Shown here piece after piece: positions 1 to 9,194 of a stretch of 64,000 bases of DNA. The notes under the pieces are model-generated. The model was not told the origin of the DNA. It did not search any database and saw only the letters and a program-made list of their open reading frames with translations. The DNA lies in assembly GCA_016218815.1 (NCBI GenBank), contig JACRCX010000051.1, positions 1-64,000 of the forward strand. Reading direction: 5' to 3'. Positions within the stretch are counted from its first letter, which is position 1, and the number at the start of each line of letters is the position of its first letter. The position numbers and the translations under genes are program-made. The DNA comes from Deltaproteobacteria bacterium. Its GTDB lineage: Bacteria > Myxococcota_A > Polyangia > DRWM01 > JAAZOP01.

Positions 1-1179
1 CGCCATCCAGAAGGCGTGGCGGATCTGCTGTCCCAGGTGTCCGGTGTCGAGCTTCCAGGAGTTCCGGGCCAGGACGAACACGGAGGTCGCGACGAAGAGG
101 GCGAGGAGGATGCCGAGGCCCAGGGCGATCCAGCGTCCCGCCCCCGGGGTCTCCTCGTCGGAGAGCAGCACGAAGTCGTCCAGATCCGCTCCGGCCGGCG
201 CGCCGGCCAGGGCGAAGCGTCCCGAGGCCGTCTGCGCGCCGCGGAAGAGGTCGGCGGCCGCCTCGTTGCGCGGTCCGGTCGTGCGCAGCACGGCCTCGGT
301 CTGCCCGGCGTCGCCCGCGGCGACGCGTCCACGGGCGACGGCATCCAGCCCGGCGACGAGGTCGGGAGGCAGCGAATCGGATGTGGGGACGCCGAACGCT
401 TCCTCGGCCGGCGGTGGCTCCGGAATCGGCCCCGAGTTCTCGATCGCCTCGGTCGCTGCCTGCTCCAGCGCCGCGTCGACCGCCGCCTGGGACGCCGCCG
501 CCTCGGCCTCTTCGGCCGCGGCGCGCTCCGATGCCTCTTTCTGGGCTCGCACAGCCGCCTGCGCTGCCGCCGCCTCCGCGGCGCGCGCGAGCGCCTCCTG
601 GTGTTCTTCGTCCACCGCGGGCGCCTCGGCGTACGACTCGTAGCCCTGGATCACCGGCTCGACCGGCTTGGGCGGAGGCGGCGGTGCAGGGCGGGGTACC
701 ACCGCAGGCGCGTGGCGCAATTGGGGGACCACGGGGGCCCAGGGGCGCGTGGCCGGCCCGGTCGATGCGGCGGCCGGACCCGCTGGTCCCTCCGAACCGC
801 GGGCTTCAGCCCGCGGCTGGGATGCCATCGCAGCCGCGCCCTGAAGGGCGCGGTTCGGTTGTGGCGGGGCCTCAGCCCGCGGCTGTTGCGCCACGGGGGC
901 CAGCGGCTTGGTGATCGGCCCGGTTGATACCGGGGTGGGGCGGGGCTGCGGCGCCATCCGAGCCGGCCGCGGGGGTGCGGGCGGCGCCTGCGCCGGCAGT
1001 CGCGCGATCGCACCGGCCTCGGCCTCCGACAGCTTCGCCGTCGCGACGTCGGCCAGGGCCGCCAGGTCCTGCGTGAACATCGACTTGCAGCGCGAGCACT
1101 TCAACTTGACCGTGCGGCTCTTGACCTTGTCTACGGGCAGGTTGAAACGTCGCTTGCAGCTCGGACAGGTAATGACCAT
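1..1179 (-). CDS. Zinc-ribbon (MJ0042-type) membrane protein, C-terminus cut by window edge
   Basis: The frame opens at an ATG at 1179 and stays open to base 1, so at least 393 residues are present and the C-terminus is missing. Residues 5-31 form a compact zinc ribbon, C5-x2-C8 and C28-x2-C31, of the kind found at the start of many myxobacterial regulatory proteins (MJ0042 finger). A long Pro/Ala-rich linker follows, then an Ala/Glu-rich probable helical stretch, then one membrane span near residues 352-371, so the ribbon should be cytoplasmic. Repeat copy 1 (792-858) lies inside the linker and is read as protein. The partner and target of the ribbon are unknown. The coding call rests on the Cys pattern and the unbroken frame. 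Confidence 0.8.
   Translation of the reverse strand, partial: MVITCPSCKRRFNLPVDKVKSRTVKLKCSRCKSMFTQDLAALADVATAKLSEAEAGAIARLPAQAPPAPPRPARMAPQPRPTPVSTGPITKPLAPVAQQPRAEAPPQPNRALQGAAAMASQPRAEARGSEGPAGPAAASTGPATRPWAPVVPQLRHAPAVVPRPAPPPPPKPVEPVIQGYESYAEAPAVDEEHQEALARAAEAAAAQAAVRAQKEASERAAAEEAEAAASQAAVDAALEQAATEAIENSGPIPEPPPAEEAFGVPTSDSLPPDLVAGLDAVARGRVAAGDAGQTEAVLRTTGPRNEAAADLFRGAQTASGRFALAGAPAGADLDDFVLLSDEETPGAGRWIALGLGILLALFVATSVFVLARNSWKLDTGHLGQQIRHAFWMA
792..858. repeat. Intragenic palindromic repeat, copy 1
   Basis: A 67-bp element. The outer arms CCGAACC and GGTTCGG are inverted repeats. Inside are two hairpins, one around CTTCAG (CCGCGGGC/GCCCGCGG) and one around CTGAAG (CGCGCCC/GGGCGCG). 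It lies wholly inside the zinc-ribbon gene and is translated there as a Pro/Arg/Ala-rich linker. A degenerate half-copy follows at about 870-886. Its orientation is opposite to copies 2-5, although all five host genes are on the minus strand. Confidence 0.85.
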
Positions 1180-1239
1180 GGACGCGCTCCCGCCCGGGAC
1201 GGCATGCGAAACCTTCGCCCGGGCAGCGAACCGCGAGTG

Positions 1240-1245
1240 TATACT
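1240..1245 (+). promoter_or_regulatory. Possible -10 box (TATACT) for the PhaR-like gene
   Basis: TATACT is a 5-of-6 match to the sigma70 -10 and is a rare AT-rich patch in very G+C-rich sequence, 64 bp upstream of the GTG start at 1309. No convincing -35 is visible 16-18 bp upstream, so this is only a candidate. Confidence 0.35.
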
Positions 1246-1308
1246 GCTCCCAGGGCCTGCGGGAAGCCGGCAGAATCCGGCGCCGGGGCGGCGACAAGGA
1301 GTCGGGCC

Positions 1309-1827
1309 GTGAACGACGATGCCCAGCGGCAGCCGCGCGTGATTCGTCGCTACGCGAACCGCAAGCTCTACGATACGTCCGAGAGCCGCTACATCACGCT
1401 CCAGGACGTGGAGGCGCTCGTCCAGGGCGGGGTCGAGGTCCGCGTCGTGGACAACCGCAGCGGCGAGGACATCACCCAGGCCGCGCTCGCCCAGATCCTC
1501 GCCGGCGCCGGCCGGCGCGGCGATCCGCGCTACTCGCTGTCCGGCATCCTCTCGCTCTTCGGCCGCCCCGGCCTGGAGAAGGTCCAGGCTTCGCGGGACG
1601 AGGCCGAACGGTTCATGCGGGACGTGTTCGGCGGGCTCGGACGGGGCCTGGAAGACATCCAGCGGCGGATCGACGAACGCGTGCGGCAGGCGGTCAACGA
1701 GATCGAGCCGCTGCGCCGCCTGAACGCCGAAGTGCACGGACTGGCGGAACGCCTCGCGGCGGTCGAACGGGCCCTGCGGACCCGCCGCCCGCGGGGCAAG
1801 GCGAAACGGGGCGCGACCCGTGAGTAG
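1309..1827 (+). CDS. PHB/PHA accumulation regulator (PhaR-type) DNA-binding protein
   Basis: 172 residues. Residues about 9-65 match the N-terminal DNA-binding domain of polyhydroxyalkanoate synthesis regulators, with the signature VIRRYANRKLYDTSESRYIT followed by a V-x-D-x-x-x-GEDIT stretch. The C-terminal half is a charged coiled coil (about 95-160), which in this family mediates oligomerisation and granule contact. The GTG start at 1309 has an AAGGAG ribosome-binding site 7-9 bases upstream; the frame extends further upstream but without family similarity. No phasin or PHA synthase gene is in view. In related bacteria similar proteins also act as general regulators, so the PHA role is inferred from the family only. 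Confidence 0.8.
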   Translation: MNDDAQRQPRVIRRYANRKLYDTSESRYITLQDVEALVQGGVEVRVVDNRSGEDITQAALAQILAGAGRRGDPRYSLSGILSLFGRPGLEKVQASRDEAERFMRDVFGGLGRGLEDIQRRIDERVRQAVNEIEPLRRLNAEVHGLAERLAAVERALRTRRPRGKAKRGATRE

Positions 1828-1949
1828 GGACGCCGCCCAGAGTGCCGCAGCCGACCTTGGCCGGGCAGCCTTGGCGGCCGAAGGGGACGAACCGGCGAAC
1901 AGGGAATACCTTTCTCCTCCCACGGGTTGAGCCGTCCGGAGGGGCGCGG

Positions 1950-2624
1950 ATGACGGCGACGGTGGATCCCAGACGTTTCGAGGAGCTGGCCCAGCCGCTG
2001 CTCGACGTGCTGTACCGCGTCGCGCTGCGCTTCACGCGAAATCGCGAAGATGCCGAGGATCTGGTCCAGGAGACGATGCTCAAGGCGTTCCGGGCCTTCG
2101 ACCGGTTCGAGGAGGGGACGAGCCTGCGGGCCTGGATGCTCCGGATCCTGACCAACTCGTACTACAACAAGTACCGGCGGCGGGTGCACGAGCGGCGGGC
2201 GGCCGACCTGCCGGCGGACGACCCGTACCACGACGGTCTCGTCTCCGACGAGTCGCTCGCGTACCTCCGGGAGCCCGAAGCGGCGATGCAGCGGCCGATC
2301 CTGTCGGAGGAGATCGGCCGGGCGATCGACCGGCTGCCGGAGGGCTTCCGGTCGGTGTTCACGCTGACGGAGGTCGAGGGCCTGTCGTACCGCGAGGCGG
2401 CGGATGCCTTGGCGGTGCCGATCGGTACGGTGATGTCGCGGCTGCACCGCGCCCGCAAGCTCCTGCAGCAGGATCTGCTGGCGGGCGAAGCGTGGGAACA
2501 GGCCGGTGCGGACGAGGGTTGGAAGAGCGAGGACGGGGTCGCCGGGGAAGGCGGTCCGGAGGGTGAGGTCGTCCCGTTGAGGACGGCGAGTCAGGGGACG
2601 AAAGATGGAAACCGCACCGTGTAG
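1950..2624 (+). CDS. ECF sigma factor (sigma70 family, RpoE-like)
   Basis: 224 residues. Region 2 is clear near residues 15-80, with DAEDLVQETMLKAFRAFDRF and the helix containing LRAWMLRILTNSYYN, which contact core polymerase and the -10. Region 4, near 125-175, has the helix-turn-helix EVEGLSYREAADALAVPIGT followed by VMSRLHRARKLL. The start chosen is the ATG at 1950, preceded by GGAGGGG; an upstream in-frame start exists but encodes no conserved sequence. The gene overlaps the anti-sigma gene by 20 bases, so the two are translationally coupled. A charged tail of about 45 residues follows region 4. It should direct a small stress or envelope regulon; the inducing signal is not evident. Confidence 0.92.
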   Translation: MTATVDPRRFEELAQPLLDVLYRVALRFTRNREDAEDLVQETMLKAFRAFDRFEEGTSLRAWMLRILTNSYYNKYRRRVHERRAADLPADDPYHDGLVSDESLAYLREPEAAMQRPILSEEIGRAIDRLPEGFRSVFTLTEVEGLSYREAADALAVPIGTVMSRLHRARKLLQQDLLAGEAWEQAGADEGWKSEDGVAGEGGPEGEVVPLRTASQGTKDGNRTV

Positions 2625-3483
2625 CTGGGTTCGTCGCTTCGTGGGTCCGTGGAAGGACGGCGAGCTCGATCCCGCCGATGCCGCGCGGATCGAGAACCAC
2701 ATCGCCGTCTGTGCGGGCTGCGCGGCGCAGGCGCGGTTCGAAAAATGGTTTTCCGGCGAGGTGCGCCGGCGGGTCGATCGCCCGCAGGCGCCGGCGCGCC
2801 TCGCCGACAGGATCTCGCTCGAGCTGCGGCGCGAGTCCCGCCGGCAGCGTGTGCGACGGACGGCGCTGGCCTTCGGCGGCTTCGCCGCCGCCGCTGGGCT
2901 TGCCGCCGTCGTCGCCTTCGGGCTGCGCGACTCACCCACCGCGCAGCCTCCGGACGGCGTTCGCGCCGCGGTTCCGAGCGAGACGGGCGCCGGCAGGGAT
3001 TCTCCCTCCACCCTGTCGGCGCCCCCCGGCTTCCTGCTGGCCAGCGAGCGCGACGATGTCGGCGTGGACATCGTCGACCGCCATGAGCGGGCGGTGCGGC
3101 ACACGCTGCCGCTGGAGACGGCCAGCTCTGATACGGGGGCGGTCGCCGACTGGTTCCGGGACAAGGTGCCGTTCCCGGTCGTCGCACCGCGCTTCGACGA
3201 TCCCGACGTCCGGCTGCTCGGGGGCCGGCTGACCCACGTGCGAGCGGAGGACGCGGCGCTCCTGGGATACGTCGTCGGCGACCAGTGGATGTCCGTCATC
3301 ATCCTGCCCGCCGGCGCGGTCCGTGTCGGCGGCACGCCGATGGCGCTCGGCGACCGGACCGTCTACGTGTCGCAGATCGACAGCGCGACCGAGGTCACCT
3401 TCGAGCAGAACGGGCTCCTGTACGCCATGGTTTCGGACGTTTCGCCCGACATCCTCCTGCGCCTCGCCGCCCAGATCCGCTAG
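2605..3483 (+). CDS. Anti-sigma factor, zinc-finger (zf-HC2) membrane protein
   Basis: 292 residues, starting 20 bases inside the end of the ECF sigma gene. The anti-sigma zinc motif H32-x3-C36-x2-C39 sits in the N-terminal cytoplasmic segment, followed by one membrane span at about 87-107 and a periplasmic domain of about 180 residues. The arrangement matches RsiW/ChrR-like anti-sigma factors that hold the sigma factor at the inner membrane until the outer domain receives a signal. The periplasmic domain is not recognised; it has the beta-rich look of a sensor module. The cognate partner is certainly the overlapping sigma gene. Confidence 0.88.
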   Translation: METAPCSWVRRFVGPWKDGELDPADAARIENHIAVCAGCAAQARFEKWFSGEVRRRVDRPQAPARLADRISLELRRESRRQRVRRTALAFGGFAAAAGLAAVVAFGLRDSPTAQPPDGVRAAVPSETGAGRDSPSTLSAPPGFLLASERDDVGVDIVDRHERAVRHTLPLETASSDTGAVADWFRDKVPFPVVAPRFDDPDVRLLGGRLTHVRAEDAALLGYVVGDQWMSVIILPAGAVRVGGTPMALGDRTVYVSQIDSATEVTFEQNGLLYAMVSDVSPDILLRLAAQIR

Positions 3484-3529
3484 CCTTTGCGTTCTTTGCG
3501 TGACGTCGCTCTTTGCGCCCTTTGCGCGA
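3484..3529. repeat. Short tandem repeat, CTTTGCG family
   Basis: Four copies of CTTTGCG spaced 9-17 bp directly after the anti-sigma stop codon, ending in TTTGCGCGAAATCC. The same block with the same ending recurs at 30580-30619 between two Bat-operon genes. Confidence 0.8.
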
Positions 3530-3565
3530 AATCCCCCCGCGTTCGTCCCCGCGGCCTTCGCCCCG

Positions 3566-3595
3566 TTGACCGCCGGGGGGGATCGCGGCTATATT
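3566..3595 (+). promoter_or_regulatory. Sigma70-type promoter of the carD gene
   Basis: TTGACC (3566-3571) and TATATT (3590-3595) are separated by 18 bp, each matching the consensus in 5 of 6 positions. The predicted transcript start is near 3602, giving a leader of about 100 bases before the carD ATG at 3700. This is the best sigma70 promoter seen in the window. Confidence 0.65.
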
Positions 3596-3699
3596 GTGCC
3601 CGCACGCCGGGTCTGTTCGCGGAGTCGGAGTTCCGCCGGACCTGAGGAAAGATGGCAGCGGCGGTCCGCGGGAGACTGCGGTGCCCAGGAGACTTGCAG

Positions 3700-4200
<501 letters not shown>

Positions 4201-4214
4201 GGGAGGGAGCCGGC

Positions 4215-5540
4215 ATGGTGGCGCGCTGGGGCCTGTGCATCGTCCTCGCCCTCGGCGCCTGCTCCAAGGGGCGCCCGTCGCGGGACGGAATCGACGACGT
4301 CGCCGCCGCCTTGCGCGAGCTGGAGCGCATCAGCGCCGCAACCCGCAAAGTTCCGTCGCCTCCTCCTCCCGCCTGCCGGGAGAGTCATCCCGCCGCGGCG
4401 GTCTCGCCGCAGGAGGCCGGGGCCGCCTCGCCGTCCCTCGCCTGGGGGCCCGGGGTCGTCGGGCTGTCCTACGTCCGCGACGACGGTCCGCGATCCGTCC
4501 TGGCCTTCCAGCGCTTCGTCGATGGCCAACCGCATGGGCCCGTCGTCGAGCTCGGCGACGGCGCCGCCCGCGACCCGACCAGCGCCGCCTGGGACGGCAC
4601 GTCGTTCGTCTTCTCCTGGGGCGAGCCGAAGGACCTGGTGCCCGAGGTCTACGTCGGGATGGTCGACGCGGCGGGCGAGGTCCACTGGGACGCCTCGCGC
4701 CTCACGGAGACCGTCCAGACGGGCCATTGGCGGACGGCGGGACGTACCGCGGTCGAGTCCAAGGACGCGCGGGTGGCGGCGTTGGGCGACGTCCTGCTGC
4801 TCACCTGGCGCACCCGGACGTTCCCGGAGGCGCATCCGCTGTACTTTGCCGCGGTGCACGGCCTCGAGGTCTCGCCCCCCGTGCCGGTCTCCGCGGAGAC
4901 CGACGTCGTGCTGGACCATCAGGTCGTGTCGTGGGGCGACGGCGCCGCCATCGCCTATCTCGGCCGGTTCGCCAAGACGCAGCGCCAGGTGCGGCTCGCC
5001 CGCGTCGGCGTCTCCCCGCCCGTGGTCCTGGACGACTGGCTGGTCAGCGAGCCGTCGCACATCCCCGATTCGTTCGAGCTGGCTGCGGTCACCGTGGACC
5101 AGGACCTGGTTCTCCTGTGGCGCGGCCGGACCGAGTACAACTCGACATCGAACGTCGTCTTTGCCCGGGTGGGACCGCAAGGCCTGACGGGGCCGGTCGC
5201 CGACACGACCGTCGTCGAGGGGGCGTTGGTGTCCAATCCGCAGGTGAACCAGCCGCGCCGTTCGTTCGCGGTCGCGCCCTTCCCGCAAGGTTTCGTGCTT
5301 GCCTGGTCCTACCAGGACGATCCGGACCGCGGCGGCGAGTCCGGGTTGCGGCTCGCGCGCTACCACGTCGACGGCAGCCTGGACGGGTCGCCGCTCCCGC
5401 TCCCCATCGAGGGCCACATCGCCCGGGACCCGGCGCTCGCGCGCGGCGCGGGCGGCGAGGTCTGGTACACCTATTCGGTCGGCGACCCCCCCGGCGAGCG
5501 CGGCCGCGTCTACCTCGGCTCCGTGATCTGCGGGGAGTAG
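4215..5540 (+). CDS. Lipoprotein, probable beta-propeller-like repeat protein
   Basis: 441 residues. The N-terminus is a lipoprotein signal ending LALGAC with Cys16 as the acylation site. The mature part alternates short hydrophobic strands with W-D-G and G-D blades (for example SAAWDGTSFVFSW), which resembles a beta-propeller, but no named family is recognised. A GGGAGGGAG ribosome-binding site precedes the ATG at 4215. The gene lies 14 bases after carD and converges with the ATPase gene on the other strand after a 10-base gap. Probable outer-membrane or periplasmic location; function unknown. Confidence 0.75.
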   Translation: MVARWGLCIVLALGACSKGRPSRDGIDDVAAALRELERISAATRKVPSPPPPACRESHPAAAVSPQEAGAASPSLAWGPGVVGLSYVRDDGPRSVLAFQRFVDGQPHGPVVELGDGAARDPTSAAWDGTSFVFSWGEPKDLVPEVYVGMVDAAGEVHWDASRLTETVQTGHWRTAGRTAVESKDARVAALGDVLLLTWRTRTFPEAHPLYFAAVHGLEVSPPVPVSAETDVVLDHQVVSWGDGAAIAYLGRFAKTQRQVRLARVGVSPPVVLDDWLVSEPSHIPDSFELAAVTVDQDLVLLWRGRTEYNSTSNVVFARVGPQGLTGPVADTTVVEGALVSNPQVNQPRRSFAVAPFPQGFVLAWSYQDDPDRGGESGLRLARYHVDGSLDGSPLPLPIEGHIARDPALARGAGGEVWYTYSVGDPPGERGRVYLGSVICGE

Positions 5541-5550
5541 GCGCGGGTCG

Positions 5551-7137
5551 TCACGCCCGCAATACGGTGACCGCTCGGCCCTTCGGGCTGCGGGCTTCCT
5601 CGAACCGCGTGCGCTCGGCGATCTCTCCGGCGTCGGGTCGCCGGTCGAAAATCACGAGCGTTCCACGGTCGAGCCCCAGCCCCTCGAGGTACTCGTCGAG
5701 CTGCACCAGCCCGCGCTCGACGGGATCCGGCTTCTTCGGAGCCCACACCTTCAGCTCGATCGCCTCGCGCTGCCACGTCCGCACGCCGGTGGCGTCGCGG
5801 AACGGCCAACGGACGCACAGGTCGATGCGCCCGCGCCCGACGCCGTACTCGCGATCGACGTAGCCCCCGCCATTGACGACCCGCTGCAGAAACGCCATCA
5901 GGACGAGCTGCGGGGCGACCTCATGGTAGCCGATCCCGGATTCCAGCACCTCGCCGTGCTCGACCCAGAACGCGGCGAATTCCTGGAGCAGCAGGCGCAG
6001 ATCGAGCCGGCCGTCGGGCAGCACGAATCGCCGGGGTTCGACCGTCACCTGGTGCTCGATCCCGGTCGCCAGCGCGCGCACGATGACCTCGCGGTAGATA
6101 GGATTGGCGACCCGTGCCGGTGCGCCCGGCGCCACCAGCCCCAGGTCGCGCACGAACTGGAAGTCGTCGTCGTAGGCGTCGCCGAGCACGACGCTTCCCG
6201 CCAGCAGCGGCTCGATGATCCGGCGCACGCGGGGCTCGTGCAGGCGCGCGACGAGCGAGTCCAGGTGCGTCTGGCGGGCGAGGACCAGGCGCTCCTTGGC
6301 TTCCTCGAGGTGCTCGGCGGTGATCGTATCCGCCGGGGGGACGCGCATCTCCTCGATCGCCTCGCGGACGAGGGCGTTGACCAGCCACGGTTGGCCGCCG
6401 GTCAGCTCGAAGGCCCGGACCAGCGCCTCCTCGGAGAACGCTTGGCCCGTCTCGGTGGTGTGTTGCCCGTACAGGGCCCGAACATCTCCCTCGTTGAAGT
6501 CACCGATCCGCAGCGACTTGATCTTGATGTTGAACGGACTGGAGGTGCCCAGGCGTGACGGGTCGCCGCCGGAGGCGGCCTTGTAGTCGCGCACGTCGCG
6601 CAGGCCGCACAGGGCGACCGACGCCGGGAAGGCCGCCGGGCGCCTGGTGAACCCGGCGCGGAGTTGCCGGAGGACCGAGCGCAGGCTCTCGCCGCGCAAC
6701 GCGTCGATCTCGTCGAAGAACAGGACGACGGGCCGTGGACATGCAACGGCCCACGCGCCCAACGCGGCGGTCAGGAGCTGCTCCGGGTCCGCCGCAGGCC
6801 ATGGATCCGGTGGCCGCAGCTCCGGCGGGAGCATCAGCGCCGCGCTCGCCCGGATGTCGCCCAGTACCGCGCGCTGCGCGCCGAGGTAGTCGTCCCTCGC
6901 CGGCTCGCCCGCCTCGCAGGAGAAGTGCAGCGCCGCGTACGTGCCCTCGGCCGTCAGCGTCCGCGCCAGCGCGCGCAGCGTCGTCGTCTTCCCGGTCTGC
7001 CGTGGCGCGTGGACCACGAAGTACCCGTTCTGCGCCACCAGCCCGCGCGCCTCCGGCAGCCGCGGCTCCGGCGGGAGCATGTAGTGCATCTCCGGGTCGC
7101 ACGGGCCGGCCGTGTTGAACCGCCGCATCGAGGCCAT
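5551..7137 (-). CDS. AAA ATPase with C-terminal PD-(D/E)XK nuclease-like domain, copy 1
   Basis: 528 residues from the ATG at 7137 (an ATG at 7128 or a TTG at 7164 are alternatives). Walker A APRQTGKTT lies near residues 44-52 and Walker B VVLFFDEID near 138-145, followed by a helical lid typical of STAND-like or archaeal-type AAA ATPases. The last 130 residues have the nuclease-fold signature: D near 439 in GRIDLCVRW, E-L-K near 461-463, then a Q-L-D-E-Y-L helix. This pairing occurs in families annotated only as ATP-binding protein, some linked to defence or mobile DNA. It is about 85-90% identical by eye to the protein at 9449-11035, and its N-terminal 89 codons match exactly. Confidence 0.82.
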   Translation of the reverse strand: MASMRRFNTAGPCDPEMHYMLPPEPRLPEARGLVAQNGYFVVHAPRQTGKTTTLRALARTLTAEGTYAALHFSCEAGEPARDDYLGAQRAVLGDIRASAALMLPPELRPPDPWPAADPEQLLTAALGAWAVACPRPVVLFFDEIDALRGESLRSVLRQLRAGFTRRPAAFPASVALCGLRDVRDYKAASGGDPSRLGTSSPFNIKIKSLRIGDFNEGDVRALYGQHTTETGQAFSEEALVRAFELTGGQPWLVNALVREAIEEMRVPPADTITAEHLEEAKERLVLARQTHLDSLVARLHEPRVRRIIEPLLAGSVVLGDAYDDDFQFVRDLGLVAPGAPARVANPIYREVIVRALATGIEHQVTVEPRRFVLPDGRLDLRLLLQEFAAFWVEHGEVLESGIGYHEVAPQLVLMAFLQRVVNGGGYVDREYGVGRGRIDLCVRWPFRDATGVRTWQREAIELKVWAPKKPDPVERGLVQLDEYLEGLGLDRGTLVIFDRRPDAGEIAERTRFEEARSPKGRAVTVLRA

Positions 7138-7173
7138 CGTAGGGCCGGCCGGCGACGACCGCAAGCCGCGCGC

Positions 7174-9147
7174 TCAGCCCGGACGTCCACGCCGGCCGTC
7201 GCGCAGCCGGAGGTCGGCGGGCCGCTGCTCGGCAAAGAAGACCTCGTCCATCCGGTCATGCGGGTGCCACAGGCAGCGCACCGGACAGCTCGCGCACACC
7301 TTCTCGAACAAGCCCTCCGCGCCGACGACGGCGTACTCCGCCAGCAGCGCCAGCGCACCGCCCGGCAGTCCCGCGTGTGCGGCAACCGCGCGCTCGACGC
7401 GCCTGTCGATCTCGCCGCCGCCCGGCGGGTCGCGCGACGCTGCTCGCGCGATCTCGTGCTCCGCGAAGACGCTGCCGAGGTCCACGGCGAGGACGTCCAG
7501 ATCCTCGTCTCGCGGCCGTTCGTGTCCGGCCAGCCGCGAGATGCCCACGTCGAAGCCCAGGCGAATCGCCTCGGCGAAGTCGAGCCGCGCCACATCGATT
7601 CCCTGGGGCGCGACGACGTCGGCGAAGAAGCCGTCCTTGAGCGTCTGGCGGATCGCCTCGCGGGCGGCCACCTTGCTCGGCCCGACCCGCCCCCGCACCG
7701 GATCGAAGAAGCCCTGGAGCATCGCTCGTGCCAGGGGACTCCGCACGAAGTCGGAGCGGAGTCCCGCGGCCACCGCGCACCACTGCCCGGACTCCGCCTC
7801 TGCCCCCGACCAGCTCGACCAGCGCGCCATGTACTCCGCCATCGCCACGAGTCGCCCGGCGACCCTGCTGCTCGCGAGCACGGCCAAGGCGGCCGGCATC
7901 CAGTCCTCCAGACCGCTGCGGTCGTCCGGGGGCGCCGGGACTCCGTAGCCCGCCAGGTCGCCCTCGTCGAGGAACCACGCGCCGAACGGACGCCGCTCGA
8001 TCATCTTCCGGACCACGTCGATGCCCACTCCCGCGGCGGGGGACGGCAACGGCAGAGGCTCCTCCCGCGGGATCCGGGCCAGGAGATTCACCGCCGCTTC
8101 CGCCCCGTCCGGAAGCTCACATCCGGTCGCGCGGGTCCGCGCCACGGCTTCGTCCACCAACCAGGCCATCTGGCTGATCGGGATTCGCGTGAACGCGCAG
8201 CCGCTTCCGTCGCGGAGCTCCCGCATCACGCGGGCGATGTCGTCCGGCGACGCGCGCGGGACCACCAGGACGTTGCGCACGTCCTGGTCGAGCCGGAGGC
8301 AGAAATCGACCGCGGTGTGGCTGCCATCGGGGTTGGGAATGTCGACGAGAACGACGAGGGTCGCCTGGCCGTCAGGCGTTCCCGCCCACGCCTCGAGGTC
8401 CGATGGAGCCGTCGCCGCACGACCTTCCGCGCGCGCCGTGGCGATCCGCAGCAGAGCGGCCTGGAGCGCAGGCCGGGCGTCCGCCGGCGCCTTCATCCGC
8501 AGCGTCGCCAGCAAGCCGGGCGCGTCGGCGTCGGCTTCCTCGATCAGGCCCAGCAGGATTGGCTCGCGCAGCGCCGCATCACCGATGATCTCGGAACGGG
8601 CCAGCGCGTCGCGATAGGCATCCACGGCACGCACGCCCAATCTGCGTCGCGCCTGGCCGATCGCGTCCAGCGCGGAGCGCCGAGCCTCCGAGGGCGCGGA
8701 CAGCACCATCTTCGTCACCAGCGTCGCGAGCGCCGGGGTGCCCTTGGCGTCGGCGAGGAAGTCCACGTAGGGCAGGACGGTGATCTCGTCCGCCTCCGCC
8801 GGGGGGAGACCTCGCAGCATCTGTTGGAGATCCGCCATCGCCGTAGCGGAAAGGACATCCAGCGTGGCCAACCGGGCATGGCACGTGGCCGCGGGGTCGG
8901 CGACCAAGGCGAGCAGGTCCTCGAGGATGCCCTCCGGGCCGACGCGGGTCAGTGCGGCGCCGGCGGTCTGGGCCTCGCCGCGGGTCAGGCCCGGGCGACA
9001 GAGCCGTGCGAGCATCAGGCGGCGCAGCGCGGCGGGCTCGATGCCGCGCATGCGCCGCGCCAGGTCGGCGTCGTTGAGGGGAGGCCGCTCGAAGAGGTCC
9101 TCGACCAACACTTCATCTTGGCCGGATCGGTTCTTGCGCTTGGCCAC
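7174..9147 (-). CDS. Unrecognised 657-residue protein between the two ATPase copies
   Basis: 657 residues from a GTG at 9147; the frame continues upstream but without plausible protein. I do not recognise a family. The N-terminal half is rich in helical pairs of about 35-40 residues with an Ala/Leu pattern, resembling HEAT/ARM-type repeats. The middle holds a short alpha/beta segment (LVVLVDIPNPDG). The end carries a conserved-looking CASCPVRCLWHPHD motif, which could bind a metal. There is no signal peptide or membrane span, so it is probably cytoplasmic. It lies 36 bases upstream of ATPase copy 1, the same direction, and would be co-transcribed with it. A nuclease or ATPase partner role is inference from position only. 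Confidence 0.7.
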   Translation of the reverse strand: MAKRKNRSGQDEVLVEDLFERPPLNDADLARRMRGIEPAALRRLMLARLCRPGLTRGEAQTAGAALTRVGPEGILEDLLALVADPAATCHARLATLDVLSATAMADLQQMLRGLPPAEADEITVLPYVDFLADAKGTPALATLVTKMVLSAPSEARRSALDAIGQARRRLGVRAVDAYRDALARSEIIGDAALREPILLGLIEEADADAPGLLATLRMKAPADARPALQAALLRIATARAEGRAATAPSDLEAWAGTPDGQATLVVLVDIPNPDGSHTAVDFCLRLDQDVRNVLVVPRASPDDIARVMRELRDGSGCAFTRIPISQMAWLVDEAVARTRATGCELPDGAEAAVNLLARIPREEPLPLPSPAAGVGIDVVRKMIERRPFGAWFLDEGDLAGYGVPAPPDDRSGLEDWMPAALAVLASSRVAGRLVAMAEYMARWSSWSGAEAESGQWCAVAAGLRSDFVRSPLARAMLQGFFDPVRGRVGPSKVAAREAIRQTLKDGFFADVVAPQGIDVARLDFAEAIRLGFDVGISRLAGHERPRDEDLDVLAVDLGSVFAEHEIARAASRDPPGGGEIDRRVERAVAAHAGLPGGALALLAEYAVVGAEGLFEKVCASCPVRCLWHPHDRMDEVFFAEQRPADLRLRDGRRGRPG

Positions 9148-9194
9148 CCTGCGACGATAGGCCGAATCCGGAGGGTGGTCCACCGGGTCGGGCC

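Noticed and set aside
792..858. tRNA-like cloverleaf suggested by GGTTCGG and stacked hairpins
   Set aside because: Only two arms, no anticodon or acceptor end, and five copies inside protein genes.
5541..5562. GCGGG...CCCGC hairpin between the convergent lipoprotein and ATPase genes as a terminator
   Set aside because: Short stem in very G+C-rich DNA with no T-run on either side.
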